NCBI RefSeq assembly: GCF_024614185.1
Contig: NZ_JAHTLF010000025.1
Coordinates: 1 to 64,000 of the forward strand
Reading direction: 5' to 3'
Length of the DNA stretch: 64,000 nucleotides
From: Nocardioides carbamazepini
GTDB taxonomy: Bacteria > Actinomycetota > Actinomycetes > Propionibacteriales > Nocardioidaceae
The notes beneath the pieces were generated by a model. It searched no databases. It was not told the DNA's origin and worked only from the letters and a program-made list of their open reading frames with translations. Position 1 is the first letter of the stretch. Each line of letters opens with the position of its first letter. Position numbers and translations under genes: made by a program. Shown here one piece after another: positions 23,203 through 32,237 of this stretch.

Positions 23203-25040
23203 CGACCCGCACCGTGGTGACCCGGATCCGCGACCGGGCGCGCTCGGCGCCGAAGGGCGTGGCGATGCGCGAGAAGCGGCTCGGCATCTGGCGCGAGATC
23301 ACCTGGGCCGACTACTGGGACACCGTCCTCGACGTCGGGCACGCCCTGCTCGCGCTCGGCGTGCGACCGGGCGACCGGGTGTCGGTGCAGAGCGAGAACC
23401 GGCCGGAGTGGCTGTTCCTCGACATCGCCACCGTCGCGGTGCGTGCGATCACCGTCGGCCTCTATCCGACCAACCCGACCGCGGAGACGGCCTATCTGCT
23501 CTCCCACAGCGGCTCCTGCCTCCACCTCGCGGAGGACCAGGAGCAGGTCGACAAGGCGCTCGGGGTCGAGGACGTCCCCCGGCTGCGCACGATCGTCTAC
23601 GTCGAGCCGCGCGGCCTGTCGCCGTACGACGACCCGCGGCTGATGACCTGGACGCGGCTGCTCGAGCTCGGTCGCGAGCACCGGGCCGCCCATCCCGGAG
23701 CGGTCGAGACCCTCGTCGACGCCGCCGAGCCCGGGGACGTGATGACCCTCGTCTACACGTCCGGCACCACCGGCCCACCGAAGGGCGCGATGCTCACCAT
23801 CGGCAACGCCGAGTTCGCCCTCGAGACCGTGCTCGAGCGCAGCCCGTTCGCGCACCCGCCGCCGGGGCCGCGCGACCTGACCCTGTCCTACCTCCCGCTG
23901 TGCCATGTCGCGGAGCGGGTGCTGACGACCTGGTACAACGCAGGCGCCGGCACCCAGGTCAACTTCGCCGAGTCCATCGAGACCGTGCCGCAGAACCTGC
24001 GCGAGGTGCAGCCGTCGCTGTTCTTCGCGGTCCCGCGGATCTGGGAGAAGCTGCTCGCGACCACCCGGATCAAACTCGACTCCGCGACCTGGGCCAAGCG
24101 CAGGTACGCCGCCTTCTGGCTGCGTCGCGCCGACCGGCTCGGTGCCCGGCTGGCCGCGACCGGCGGTCGCCACACGCTCGGCACCCGGCTGGCGTACGCC
24201 GTCGGCTGGGTGCTGTTCTACCGCGCGCTGCGCGACCGGCTGGGCCTGAGGCGGGTGCGCCATGCCAGCAGCGGCGCCGCCCCGATCGCGCCGGAGGTGC
24301 TGCAGTTCTTCATGGGCATCGGGGTCCCCATGCACGAGCTCTACGGCATGACCGAGAACACCGCGATCGCGACCGCGAACCGGCCCGGCCGGGTCCGGCT
24401 CGGCACGGTCGGCGAGATCCACGACGGCACCGAGGTACGCCTCGACGACACGACCGGCGAGATCCTCACCCGCCACGCCGCGGTCTTCGCCGGCTACTGG
24501 CAGGACCCGGAGGCGACGGAGCGCGCGATCTCCGCGGACGGCTGGCTGCACACCGGTGACGTGGGGGAATGGGTCGACGGCACGCACCTGCGGATCACCG
24601 ACCGGATGAAGGACATCATCATCACCGCGGGCGGCAAGAACGTCGCGCCGTCGGAGATCGAGAACGCCCTCAAGGCCTCGCCGTTCGTCAAGGAGGCCGT
24701 CGTCGTCGGCGACGGTCGCAAGTACCTCACCGCGCTGATCGGGATCGAGCTCGACACCGTCGGCGCCTGGGCGCAGCAGCAGCGGCTGGGGTTCACCACC
24801 TACCGCGACCTGGCCGAGAAGGCGGAGGTCAGGGCCCTGGTGCAGGGGATCGTCGACGACGTCAACAGCCGGCACAACCCGGTCGAGCAGATCAAGCACT
24901 TCCGGATGCTGCCGAAGGAGCTGGACCACGAGGACGGCGAGCTCACCGCGACCCAGAAGGTCAAGCGCTCGGCGATCGACGCGATGTTCCACGACCTCGT
25001 CGAGGACATGTACGTCGCGGGACGGGAGGGGGCGGCATGA
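23199..25040 (+). CDS. Long-chain-type acyl-CoA ligase inside the importer operon
   Basis: 613-residue AMP-forming ligase of the FAA1 group (COG1022). It has the P-loop YTSGTTGPPKGA, the ELYGMTENT motif, DGWLHTGDVG and the hinge DRMKDIIITAGGKNVAP. It would turn a carboxylic acid into its CoA thioester with ATP. Its gene lies between the ATPase and permease genes with 4-base ATGA overlaps on both sides, so it is made together with the transporter. I infer that the imported compound is a carboxylate (aromatic, terpenoid, steroid-derived or fatty acid) that is trapped as a CoA ester on entry, not an amino acid. Confidence 0.9.
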   Translation: MTTRTVVTRIRDRARSAPKGVAMREKRLGIWREITWADYWDTVLDVGHALLALGVRPGDRVSVQSENRPEWLFLDIATVAVRAITVGLYPTNPTAETAYLLSHSGSCLHLAEDQEQVDKALGVEDVPRLRTIVYVEPRGLSPYDDPRLMTWTRLLELGREHRAAHPGAVETLVDAAEPGDVMTLVYTSGTTGPPKGAMLTIGNAEFALETVLERSPFAHPPPGPRDLTLSYLPLCHVAERVLTTWYNAGAGTQVNFAESIETVPQNLREVQPSLFFAVPRIWEKLLATTRIKLDSATWAKRRYAAFWLRRADRLGARLAATGGRHTLGTRLAYAVGWVLFYRALRDRLGLRRVRHASSGAAPIAPEVLQFFMGIGVPMHELYGMTENTAIATANRPGRVRLGTVGEIHDGTEVRLDDTTGEILTRHAAVFAGYWQDPEATERAISADGWLHTGDVGEWVDGTHLRITDRMKDIIITAGGKNVAPSEIENALKASPFVKEAVVVGDGRKYLTALIGIELDTVGAWAQQQRLGFTTYRDLAEKAEVRALVQGIVDDVNSRHNPVEQIKHFRMLPKELDHEDGELTATQKVKRSAIDAMFHDLVEDMYVAGREGAA

Positions 25041-25924
25041 CGCAGTTCCTGGGCGCGGTCGCCGGAGGCGTGGGCCTCGGCTCGATCTACGCGCTGCTGG
25101 CGCTGGGCTTCGTGATCATCTACAAGTCGATGCGGGTGATCAGCTTCGCCCAGCCGGCCTTCATGCTCGCGGGGGCCGTGCTGGTGTCCTACCTCTCGCC
25201 GTCGATCGGCTTCGTGCCGGCGGTGGTGGTCGGCGCGATCGCCATCGCCGGCGTCGCCCTGGTGGTGGAGCGGGTCGCGATCCGGCCGATGGTGGGCAAG
25301 GCGGTCTTCGTGATCGCCATCATCACCATCGGGATCGACATCGTCGTGCGGGTCGTGGCCGGTGCCTTCATCGGACGGGACCCGCGCCAGGTGGGCGACC
25401 CGTGGGGCATCGACGCGTGGGAGGTCGGCGGCGTCTACATCGCGCACCGCCACATCGCGGCGTTCCTGGTGACGACCGTGCTGGTGCTCGCCCTGTTCGC
25501 CTTCTTCCGCTGGACCCCGATCGGCCTGGCGATGCGAGCCTCGGCGCTGGACCAGGAGGCGGCGATGGCCCAGGGCGTCAGCGTGGGCGCGGTGTTCGCG
25601 GTCTCGTGGGCGCTCGCGGGTGGACTCGCCGCTGTGGCCGGTGTCTTCGCCGCGAGCGGGCGCACGATGGACCAGAACCTGTGGCACATCGCGCTGGCCG
25701 CACTGCCGGTGATCATCCTCGGCGGGCTCGACTCGCTCGGGGGCGCCGTTCTCGGCGGGTTGCTGATCGGCGTGGCGCAACAGGTCGTGGCGTCGTACCA
25801 CCGGCAGTGGTTCCCCGGCCTCGACACCAACATCGGGTCGATCACGCCCTACCTCGTGATGCTGGTGGTGCTGCTCGTCCGGCCCTACGGCCTGTTCGGC
25901 ACCAAGGAGGTCGAACGGGTATGA
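25037..25924 (+). CDS. livH: Branched-chain-type ABC transporter permease (LivH)
   Basis: 295 residues, about eight membrane helices. GLGSIYALLALGFVIIYKSMRVISFAQ is the LivH N-terminal signature, here seen as GLGSIYALLALGF and IYKSMRVISFAQ. AMAQGVSVGAVFAVSW is the cytoplasmic EAA-like loop that contacts the ATPases. Pairs with LivM. ATGA overlaps on both sides. Confidence 0.92.
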   Translation: MTQFLGAVAGGVGLGSIYALLALGFVIIYKSMRVISFAQPAFMLAGAVLVSYLSPSIGFVPAVVVGAIAIAGVALVVERVAIRPMVGKAVFVIAIITIGIDIVVRVVAGAFIGRDPRQVGDPWGIDAWEVGGVYIAHRHIAAFLVTTVLVLALFAFFRWTPIGLAMRASALDQEAAMAQGVSVGAVFAVSWALAGGLAAVAGVFAASGRTMDQNLWHIALAALPVIILGGLDSLGGAVLGGLLIGVAQQVVASYHRQWFPGLDTNIGSITPYLVMLVVLLVRPYGLFGTKEVERV

Positions 25925-27045
25925 GCATCGGCACTCCGTGGGGCCGCCCCGAGCTCTACACCGACTACAAGCAGGACATGGCGCTGCTCAACACCCGTGC
26001 CAAGACGGCCGGCGTCGCCGCGATCCTGGTGGTCGCGGCGCTGCTGCCGCTGCTGGTGGCCGACGACCTCCTCGTCATCCTCGGCGGCGGCCTGGTCCTC
26101 GCCATCGGCGCGCTGGGACTGAACCTCGTCACCGGGTACGCCGGACAGGTCTCGCTCGGTCATGCCTTCTTCGTCGGGGTCGGTGCCTACACCGCCGCGG
26201 TGATGGCCGGCGACCCGGACGGCCGCTATCTCGGCCTCGGCATCGACTTCATGCCCCTCTGGCTGCTCGGCGCGGGTCTGGTCGCGGCGCTGTTCGGCGC
26301 CCTCGTCGCGCCGCTGGCGACGCGGCTGCGCGGTCTCTACCTGGCGATCGTGACCCTCGGGCTGGTCTTCATCGGCCAGTACTTCTTCTTCGAGTGGAAC
26401 GAGCTGAGCGGCGGTCCCCAGGTCGGCCGCGAGGCGGCGAAGCCCGCGCTGTTCGGCATCGAGTTCACCGTCGACAACGGGTTCAAGGGTGGGTGGACCG
26501 AGGAGCAGAAGCTGTTCTGGCTGTTCCTCGTGATCCTGGTGATCGCCGCGGTGGCGGCCCGCAACATCGCCCGGTCGCGGATCGGTCGTGCCTTCGCCGC
26601 GATCCGCGACCGCGACGTGGCCGCGGGGGTGATGGGCGTCAACCTCACCCACTACAAGGTCATCGCGTTCACCCTGTCCTCGTTCTACGCGGGCATCGCG
26701 GGGGCGCTGATGTACTCCGCCAGCGGCCACTTCACCCCGGAGTCGTTCAGCCTGCTCATGTCGATCCAGTTCATCGCCATCGTGCTCATCGGCGGCGTCG
26801 CGACCGTCTCGGGCACGATCATGGGCGCGCTGCTCATCGCCATGCTGCCCCGGATCGCCGGCGAGCTGCCGGCCTTCGTGCCCTTCCTCTCCAGCTCGGC
26901 CAGCGAGCACCCGAACGTCTTCGAGTTCGAGCAGGTCATGTACGGCGTGCTCATCGTCGCCTTCCTGCTGTTCGAGCCCCGCGGGCTCTTCGGCATCTGG
27001 CACCGCATCCGCACCTATTGGAAGAGCTTCCCCTTCTCGTACTGA
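25921..27045 (+). CDS. livM: Branched-chain-type ABC transporter permease (LivM)
   Basis: 374 residues. LNLVTGYAGQVSLGHAFF is the LivM hallmark near residue 65, and RGLYLAIVTLG and GRAFAAIRDRDVAAGVMG follow. It has a ~25-residue hydrophilic N-terminal lead and an insert of about 35 residues between helices (NELSGGPQVGREA through the GWTEEQK region) that probably faces outside. The next gene, the binding protein, starts 36 bases downstream behind its own AGGAGG. Confidence 0.92.
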   Translation: MSIGTPWGRPELYTDYKQDMALLNTRAKTAGVAAILVVAALLPLLVADDLLVILGGGLVLAIGALGLNLVTGYAGQVSLGHAFFVGVGAYTAAVMAGDPDGRYLGLGIDFMPLWLLGAGLVAALFGALVAPLATRLRGLYLAIVTLGLVFIGQYFFFEWNELSGGPQVGREAAKPALFGIEFTVDNGFKGGWTEEQKLFWLFLVILVIAAVAARNIARSRIGRAFAAIRDRDVAAGVMGVNLTHYKVIAFTLSSFYAGIAGALMYSASGHFTPESFSLLMSIQFIAIVLIGGVATVSGTIMGALLIAMLPRIAGELPAFVPFLSSSASEHPNVFEFEQVMYGVLIVAFLLFEPRGLFGIWHRIRTYWKSFPFSY

Positions 27046-27080
27046 GCCGGGGACCGCACCAGGAAAACCCAGGAGGAACC

Positions 27081-28382
27081 GTGAATCGTAGGTCGAGAAG
27101 GCTGGGCGTCCTCGCCAGCGCGCTGACCCTGTCCGTGGCCGTCACGGGTTGCGGTCGTGACGACGGCGACGACGGCGGTGGCGGCGGTGGCGGCGCCGCG
27201 CCGGGTGTCTCCGACGAGGCCTGTCCGGACGCCGTCGATGACAGCAAGGGCTGCATCTACCTGGGGACGATCACCGACCTCACCGGCGTCTTCAAGGGCG
27301 TCGGCGAGCCGTTCACGGCCGGGCAGAAGGCGTTCTGGGACCAGGTCAACGCCGACGGGGGAGTGGGGGACTACGAGGTCAACGTGTCCGAGTACGTCAA
27401 GGACAGCGGCTACGACCCCGAGAAGCACGCCGAGCTCTTCAACGAGATCAAGGACGACATCCTGGCGGTGACCCAGTCCCTCGGCACCGCCCACACCAAC
27501 GCGATCCTGGAGGACGCGACCAACGAGTCGATCCTGCTCGGCCCGGCCTCGCTGGGCTCGAACTGGATCTTCGACGACATCTCGATCGAGGTCGGCTCCA
27601 GCTACTGCACGGAGGCGATGAACATCGTCGACTACGCCGCCGACGAGGGCGGCAAGTCCGTCGCCGTCGTCCACTTCCCGGGCGACTACGGCGACGACGC
27701 GATGGTTGGCGCCCGGATCGCCGCCGAGGAGCGGGGCCTGGAGTTCACCGACATCACGACCGGCACCGTCGACGGCGGCGACGACCAGTCCGCCGCGGTC
27801 GCCGCGGTCCTCAAGGCGAAGCCCGACTACGTCGTGATCGCCACCAGCCCCAAGGAGGTCGCGGCCGTCGTGGGCGGGACCGCGCAGCAGGGCTACCAGG
27901 GCAGGTTCATCGGCTCGATCCCGAGCTGGAACGCCGCGATCCTCGCCTCGCCCGCCGGACCGGCGATCGAGGCGATGTACCTGCAGGCGTCGTCGTTCCC
28001 GACCTGGGACGCCGACACCCCCGGCATGGAGAAGATGCGTGAGGCCGCCGGCGAGACCGCGCCCAACGACTGGTTCTCGATCGGGTTCAGCAGCGGCTAC
28101 GTGATGAAGGCGATCCTGGAGCAGGCGATCGATGACGACAAGCTCGACCGCGAGGGCATGGTCGACGTCGCCAACAGCCTCACCGGCATCGAGAGCGAGG
28201 GCACCCTGCCCGACGGCACCGCGAACTGGGCCGGCGATCCCAACGAGGACGCCGTCCGGGTGACCCAGCTCAACAAGGTCGACCAGGCGGCGTCGTCCAA
28301 GGTCTCCCTGGCCGTCGACCCGTTCACGGGCGAGACCGCGGAGGGCTACGAGTTCACCGAGCCCTGCTACCTGATGAAGTAG
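27081..28382 (+). CDS. livK: Substrate-binding lipoprotein of the importer (LivK type)
   Basis: 433 residues. The signal peptide has the lipobox VTGC (Cys24), so the protein is lipid-anchored outside the membrane. A Gly/Asp-rich linker is followed by a type I periplasmic binding fold (Peripla_BP_6): GTITDLTGVFKGVGEPFTAG, given as GTITDLTGVF, and VAVVHFPGDYGDD. It captures the ligand for LivHMGF. GTG start behind AGGAGG, which suggests strong translation relative to the coupled genes. The ligand is unknown. Confidence 0.92.
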   Translation: MNRRSRRLGVLASALTLSVAVTGCGRDDGDDGGGGGGGAAPGVSDEACPDAVDDSKGCIYLGTITDLTGVFKGVGEPFTAGQKAFWDQVNADGGVGDYEVNVSEYVKDSGYDPEKHAELFNEIKDDILAVTQSLGTAHTNAILEDATNESILLGPASLGSNWIFDDISIEVGSSYCTEAMNIVDYAADEGGKSVAVVHFPGDYGDDAMVGARIAAEERGLEFTDITTGTVDGGDDQSAAVAAVLKAKPDYVVIATSPKEVAAVVGGTAQQGYQGRFIGSIPSWNAAILASPAGPAIEAMYLQASSFPTWDADTPGMEKMREAAGETAPNDWFSIGFSSGYVMKAILEQAIDDDKLDREGMVDVANSLTGIESEGTLPDGTANWAGDPNEDAVRVTQLNKVDQAASSKVSLAVDPFTGETAEGYEFTEPCYLMK

Positions 28383-28399
28383 CCGGCGAGTACGCCGGT

Positions 28400-28423
28400 C
28401 CGCCGTTCCCCCGGGGACGGCGG
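28400..28423 (+). terminator. Terminator hairpin after the liv operon
   Basis: CCGCCGTTCCCC, then GGGGACGGCGG: an 11-bp stem with one mismatch just after the binding-protein stop. Confidence 0.6.
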
Positions 28424-28437
28424 GCCGTTGTACCTGC

Positions 28438-30288
28438 GTGCGGCCCCTCCGACTCCTCGCTCAGCTCGTCGTGCTGCTCCTGGCCGTCTGCGGCCCGGGT
28501 GTGGCCGCGGCGACCACCCCCGCCGCGTCGTCGTCGGCGGGCGCGATCGCCGGCCACGTCACCGACAGCGGAGGCGTCCCGATCGCCGGGGCTTCGGTCA
28601 CCCTCTACGAGAGCGTGGGCACGCTCTGGGTCCAGGCGGGGACGACCTCGACCGACACCGGCGGTGCCTACGACACCGCCGCTCTCGCCCTCGACGACGG
28701 CAAGTACCGGATCCGGTTCCGGGCGAACGGCTATGCCACGGAGTACTACGACGGCGCGCGGGTGCTGCGCACGGCGACGAGCGTCGTCCTCCCCACGACG
28801 GGCGGCGCGATCGATGCCCAGCTCACCGACGCCGCGACGGTGACCGGCGCGGTGACCGACGACGCCGGGGCTCCCGTCGTCGGTGCCCGCGTCGCGGTGC
28901 TGCAGAACGGGGGAGACGGCGTCTGGGACGTGGTCGCCGAGACGACGACCGGTGCCGACGGCTATGCGGTCGCGGTGGCACCCGGCAGCTACCGGGTCGA
29001 GGCCGAGGCGAACGCCCTCGTGGTCCCCGGCGGGGACAGCTATGGCTACGGTGTCGAGTCTCGCGACGTGGTGGTCGCCGTCGGCGGCGCCAGCGGTGTC
29101 GACCTCCGGTTCGGTCCGCTCGCTCACGTCTCCGGCGTGGTGAGGGACCTCGTCGGCCACCCGATCGGTGGCATCGCCGTGTTCGCCTCCGGCTCGTGCG
29201 GCGATGGCTGCGGCCTGACCCCGGTCGCCGGCACGCGGACCGCTGCTGACGGCACCTACACGCTCCGGACGGTCCCGGGCAGATACGCGATCCACTTCGA
29301 CGACCAGGAGGAGGCGTGGATCGGAGAGCGGTGGGCCGGCGGGACGCCGATCGAGGTCGGTGCCCCGGGCGTGGGTGGGATCAGCCCCCGGCTCTCGGCC
29401 GCGCGAGTCATCTCCGGTCGGGTCGCGGTGGACGGCGTCGCGCGTGGCTTCGTCCGGGTCTCGTGGCGGGACGCGTCGGTCGCCGCGTCCGAGCCCTGGA
29501 CCGAGGAGGACTGGACGTTCAGCAAACCGGACGGGAGCTACTCGCTCACCGTGCCGGAGGGCTCCTATCGGCTCCGGTTCCGGGACCCGGAGATCCGCCG
29601 GTGCGAGTACTACGTGGGCGCGGCGACGGCAGGGGACGCGACGACGATCGACGTCCGCGAGGAGGACCGCGCCGGCATCGATGCCAACCTCACGGCCGCC
29701 GACGCCGGTGACTGCACGGGAGACGACCCGGGGCGGAGGATCGCGAACGTGCTGCGACCGGTGATCACCGGCACGCCCCAGGTCGGCCAGACCCTCACTG
29801 TCACGCCGGGCGTCTGGGAGCCCGGCGACGTCGAGGTCCGGTCCTACGTGTGGTCGGCCGGAGACGCGATCGTGGCCACCGGCGCCGCGCCGACCTATGT
29901 CGTCCGGCCCGCCGACGTGGGCCGGAGCATCGTCGTCCAGGAGGTCGTCAGGGCCGACGGCTTCGCCGAGCCGGGCTTCGCCGAGTCCGACGCCCGGGGG
30001 CCGGTGACCGACCCGGCGGCGTGTGCTGCGGCCGCGGCTGCCGTCTCGGGAGCCATCGCGACGGCGACGGTCGCGGCGGCAGCCGTCGACGCGGCCACCA
30101 CCAAGGCGGCCAAGGCGGCGAAGAAGCTCAAGAAGCTGAAGAAGGCGGGTGTCGCGAAGGCCAAGGTCACGAAGGCGAGGAAGCGGGCGAAGGTGGCCCG
30201 GCAGGCTCTCGCCGGCGCGCGGTCCCAGCAGGCGACGGCGTCCGCGGCCGTCGCGGGTGCGAAGGCGGCGGTCCCGGTCGGCTGCTGA
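28438..30288 (+). CDS. Secreted protein with carboxypeptidase-regulatory-like repeats
   Basis: 616 residues. A Sec signal peptide (about 1-25, ending GVAAAT) is followed by four domains beginning GHVTDSGG, GAVTDDAG, GVVRDLVG and GRVAVDG (near residues 40, 142, 239 and 323). These have the shape of carboxypeptidase-regulatory/CnaB-like beta-sandwiches. An Ig-like domain follows (GTPQVGQTLTVTPGVW, near 443). The last ~100 residues are an Ala/Lys-rich helix (KAAKKLKKLKKAG) that ends in Cys. There is no sorting signal, so it is released or held by charge. The start is GTG. Its role is unknown; binding to the wall or to sugars is possible. Confidence 0.75.
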   Translation: MRPLRLLAQLVVLLLAVCGPGVAAATTPAASSSAGAIAGHVTDSGGVPIAGASVTLYESVGTLWVQAGTTSTDTGGAYDTAALALDDGKYRIRFRANGYATEYYDGARVLRTATSVVLPTTGGAIDAQLTDAATVTGAVTDDAGAPVVGARVAVLQNGGDGVWDVVAETTTGADGYAVAVAPGSYRVEAEANALVVPGGDSYGYGVESRDVVVAVGGASGVDLRFGPLAHVSGVVRDLVGHPIGGIAVFASGSCGDGCGLTPVAGTRTAADGTYTLRTVPGRYAIHFDDQEEAWIGERWAGGTPIEVGAPGVGGISPRLSAARVISGRVAVDGVARGFVRVSWRDASVAASEPWTEEDWTFSKPDGSYSLTVPEGSYRLRFRDPEIRRCEYYVGAATAGDATTIDVREEDRAGIDANLTAADAGDCTGDDPGRRIANVLRPVITGTPQVGQTLTVTPGVWEPGDVEVRSYVWSAGDAIVATGAAPTYVVRPADVGRSIVVQEVVRADGFAEPGFAESDARGPVTDPAACAAAAAAVSGAIATATVAAAAVDAATTKAAKAAKKLKKLKKAGVAKAKVTKARKRAKVARQALAGARSQQATASAAVAGAKAAVPVGC

Positions 30289-30294
30289 GCGCGA

Positions 30295-30612
30295 TCAGGC
30301 CGGCTTGACGTCCAGCACGACCTCGAACTCCAGCAGGTCCGCGCCGGTCGAGACCGGCTTGCGCGGCGCCTCGCCCGCCGGCGCGGCATGGGCCGCGCGC
30401 GCGTCCCCGTCGCGCCAGGCGGCGAAGGACTCCTCGTCGGCCCAGTGGGTCACGACGAAGTAGCGCTCCTCCCCGGCGGTGGGTCGCAGCAGCTGGAAGC
30501 CGAGGAAGCCGGGGGAGCCCTCCACGGCGCCCGCCCTGGCGGCGAACCGCTTCTCCAGCTCGGGGCCGGCCTGGGGCGGGACCTGGATGGCGTTGATCTT
30601 CACGACGGACAT
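30295..30612 (-). CDS. MhuD/IsdG-like haem-degrading monooxygenase
   Basis: 105 residues, one antibiotic-biosynthesis-monooxygenase (ABM) fold. The haem-degrading members of this fold need Asn, Trp and His. All three are here at Asn7 (VVKINAI), Trp66 (SFAAWRD) and His75 (ARAAHAA), the same numbers as in M. tuberculosis MhuD. GSPGFLGFQLLRP is the typical middle. It would open haem to free iron. GGAGGA lies before the ATG. It is a single gene, convergent with the secreted protein gene, with no haem importer beside it. Confidence 0.85.
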   Translation of the reverse strand: MSVVKINAIQVPPQAGPELEKRFAARAGAVEGSPGFLGFQLLRPTAGEERYFVVTHWADEESFAAWRDGDARAAHAAPAGEAPRKPVSTGADLLEFEVVLDVKPA

Positions 30613-30670
30613 GGGATTCCTCCGGGGCGATGGGCTTCCGCGAGCCTATCCAGTCCCCGCATCCGCCGGC

Positions 30671-31963
30671 TCAGTTGCGTCGGTGGAAGCGGATGTCGCC
30701 GTCGGGCAACCGTTGGTGGGTGTAGCGGTGGTCGTGGATGCGTTGATGGTGGTGGCCGCACAGGGTCACGGCCAGGTCCAGGTCGGTCGTCCCGCCGCCT
30801 GACCAGGGGTCCAGGTGGTGCAGGTGGCACCAGCGGGCGGGAATCGTGCATCCCTCGGCACGGCAGGCGTGGTCGCGGAGCCGGATCGCCGCGCGTTGGG
30901 CGGGCTGGAACAGTCGGGCCGACCGACCGAGGTCGAGCACGCGCCCGTGGCCGTCGAGGACGACCGGGATGATCCGGGCCTGGCAGGCCAGTCGCCGTGC
31001 CTCGCTGGCCGAGATCGTCTCTTCCCCGTCACTGGTGAGCAAGCCTGCGGTGGCCAGGTCGGCGCGGAGCTGGTCGAGACCGATGGTCACGGTGACGGCG
31101 GTCGCGTCGCCACCGTGCTGGGGCAGGCGGTCGGGGTCGAGGAGCTCGAGCAGGTCCATGAGCGCCCACGCGCGGCGGCGGTGGAACGGCGAACGCGCCA
31201 CGTCCGGGTTCGCGTCCTCAGTCGGGCCGGCCCCGGCGTCAGCCTCTGTGTCGGGGTCGGTGGGTGTGTGGCGGGCGGGGTTGGTGTGGGCGTCGAGGTA
31301 GCCCTTGAGTCGCTCGACCGTACTGGTCGGCAGCACCCCGGACATCCGGGAGCGCCCGTCGCCGAGGTTGCGGAACCTCAACGTGGCCCGGTCGCGTGCT
31401 GCGGCTTCCTCGGCCTCCAGCCGCTTGGCCTCTTCCTCCTCGGCGATCTGTGGCGCCAGCACGTCGAGGATCCGTCGTCCGAGCCGTCGCAGCTCTGCTG
31501 GACCGAACTCGTCGGCGTAGTCCACCAGCCGCGCCTCGGCATCGGCGCGCAGGTCGGGGCCAAGCTGTTCGGGCAGGTCATCGACCGCCGCTGTGATCAC
31601 CCGGGCCTGTGCGGCGTTCACCGCACCGGTTCGCATCGCGGCAGCGACCAGCGGCCGCGTCTGCAACGCAGCTGCCAGATGCACGTCGGCTCGAGCCGCG
31701 GCGGGGTCGAGCTGTGCCGTGTGGGCCAGCCACGCCCCGGCGTCGCGGGCACCATGTGCTTCGGCGACATCACCTGCCTCGGCGAGACAACGCAGCCGCA
31801 GCTCGTCGACCTGTGCCGCCAGCCTGGCCGACTCGACCAGCAGTTGCTCTTTCTCCGTGATCGAGAGGTACAACGGCTGCAGGTCAGCCACCTGGTCGAG
31901 CGACGCACGCGCGTCGGCCACCGCAGCCAGCAACGGCTGCTGAACGAGTGGTGCGACGGTCAT
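30671..31963 (-). CDS. DUF222/HNH endonuclease domain protein (13E12 type)
   Basis: 430 residues. The long helical DUF222 region (about 1-330, LVAAAMRTGAVNAAQARVI in the middle) is followed by an HNH nuclease motif near the C-terminus: CRAEGCTIPARWC, then HLHHLDPWSGGGTTDL and LCGHHHQRIHD. This is the multi-copy 13E12 repeat family of actinobacteria. Some M. tuberculosis members are known to be LexA-controlled, and a perfect LexA box lies 49 bp upstream of this start. It may act in DNA damage or in mobile element biology; the function is not established. Confidence 0.88.
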   Translation of the reverse strand: MTVAPLVQQPLLAAVADARASLDQVADLQPLYLSITEKEQLLVESARLAAQVDELRLRCLAEAGDVAEAHGARDAGAWLAHTAQLDPAAARADVHLAAALQTRPLVAAAMRTGAVNAAQARVITAAVDDLPEQLGPDLRADAEARLVDYADEFGPAELRRLGRRILDVLAPQIAEEEEAKRLEAEEAAARDRATLRFRNLGDGRSRMSGVLPTSTVERLKGYLDAHTNPARHTPTDPDTEADAGAGPTEDANPDVARSPFHRRRAWALMDLLELLDPDRLPQHGGDATAVTVTIGLDQLRADLATAGLLTSDGEETISASEARRLACQARIIPVVLDGHGRVLDLGRSARLFQPAQRAAIRLRDHACRAEGCTIPARWCHLHHLDPWSGGGTTDLDLAVTLCGHHHQRIHDHRYTHQRLPDGDIRFHRRN

Positions 31964-31996
31964 CGTGCGGCCTTTCGGAGAGCGCGACGTACGTCG

Positions 31997-32027
31997 ATCC
32001 TATCAGATACATCGAACATACGTTCGA
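31997..32027 (-). promoter_or_regulatory. LexA (SOS) box and -10 of the HNH gene
   Basis: TCGAAC-ATAC-GTTCGA at 32012-32027 is a perfect palindrome and an exact match to the mycobacterial LexA consensus TCGAAC-N4-GTTCGA. TAGGAT (minus strand 32002-31997) is the -10. The box covers the -35 region, so LexA should block transcription until DNA damage. Confidence 0.85.
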
Positions 32028-32055
32028 CTCGACCGACCCCTGTGGATAGCTCGGA

Positions 32056-32106
32056 GTGTGATGTCCCAAGACATCGGTGACAGTTCTGCATCAGGACATC
32101 GGTGAC
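32056..32106. mobile_element. IS481-end-like sequence (left), no transposase
   Basis: GTGTGATGTCCCAAGACATC (32056-32075) contains the palindrome GATGTC-CCAA-GACATC. GACATCGGTGAC occurs twice, at 32070-32081 and 32095-32106. I recall this double-repeat layout from the termini of actinobacterial IS481 elements, so this looks like a residual end. The rest of the gap to 32237 has no gene; it includes CTGGCGGT and its inverse copy ACCGCCAG about 110 bp apart. Confidence 0.45.
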
Positions 32107-32237
32107 GTCTGGCGGTGCCGGATCGCAGGCCGGGCCGGCGTTGCCGACGTGGGTCACGCCGGGGACCCGGATCCTGGACACAGGGGTATGTCCCCCCTGC
32201 CGGACAGGCCGGGACATCATCAAAGACCGCCAGCCGG

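Noticed and set aside
28438..30288. Sortase substrate signal in the secreted repeat protein
   Set aside because: The C-terminus is Ala/Lys-rich and ends in Cys; there is no LPXTG-like motif or hydrophobic tail.
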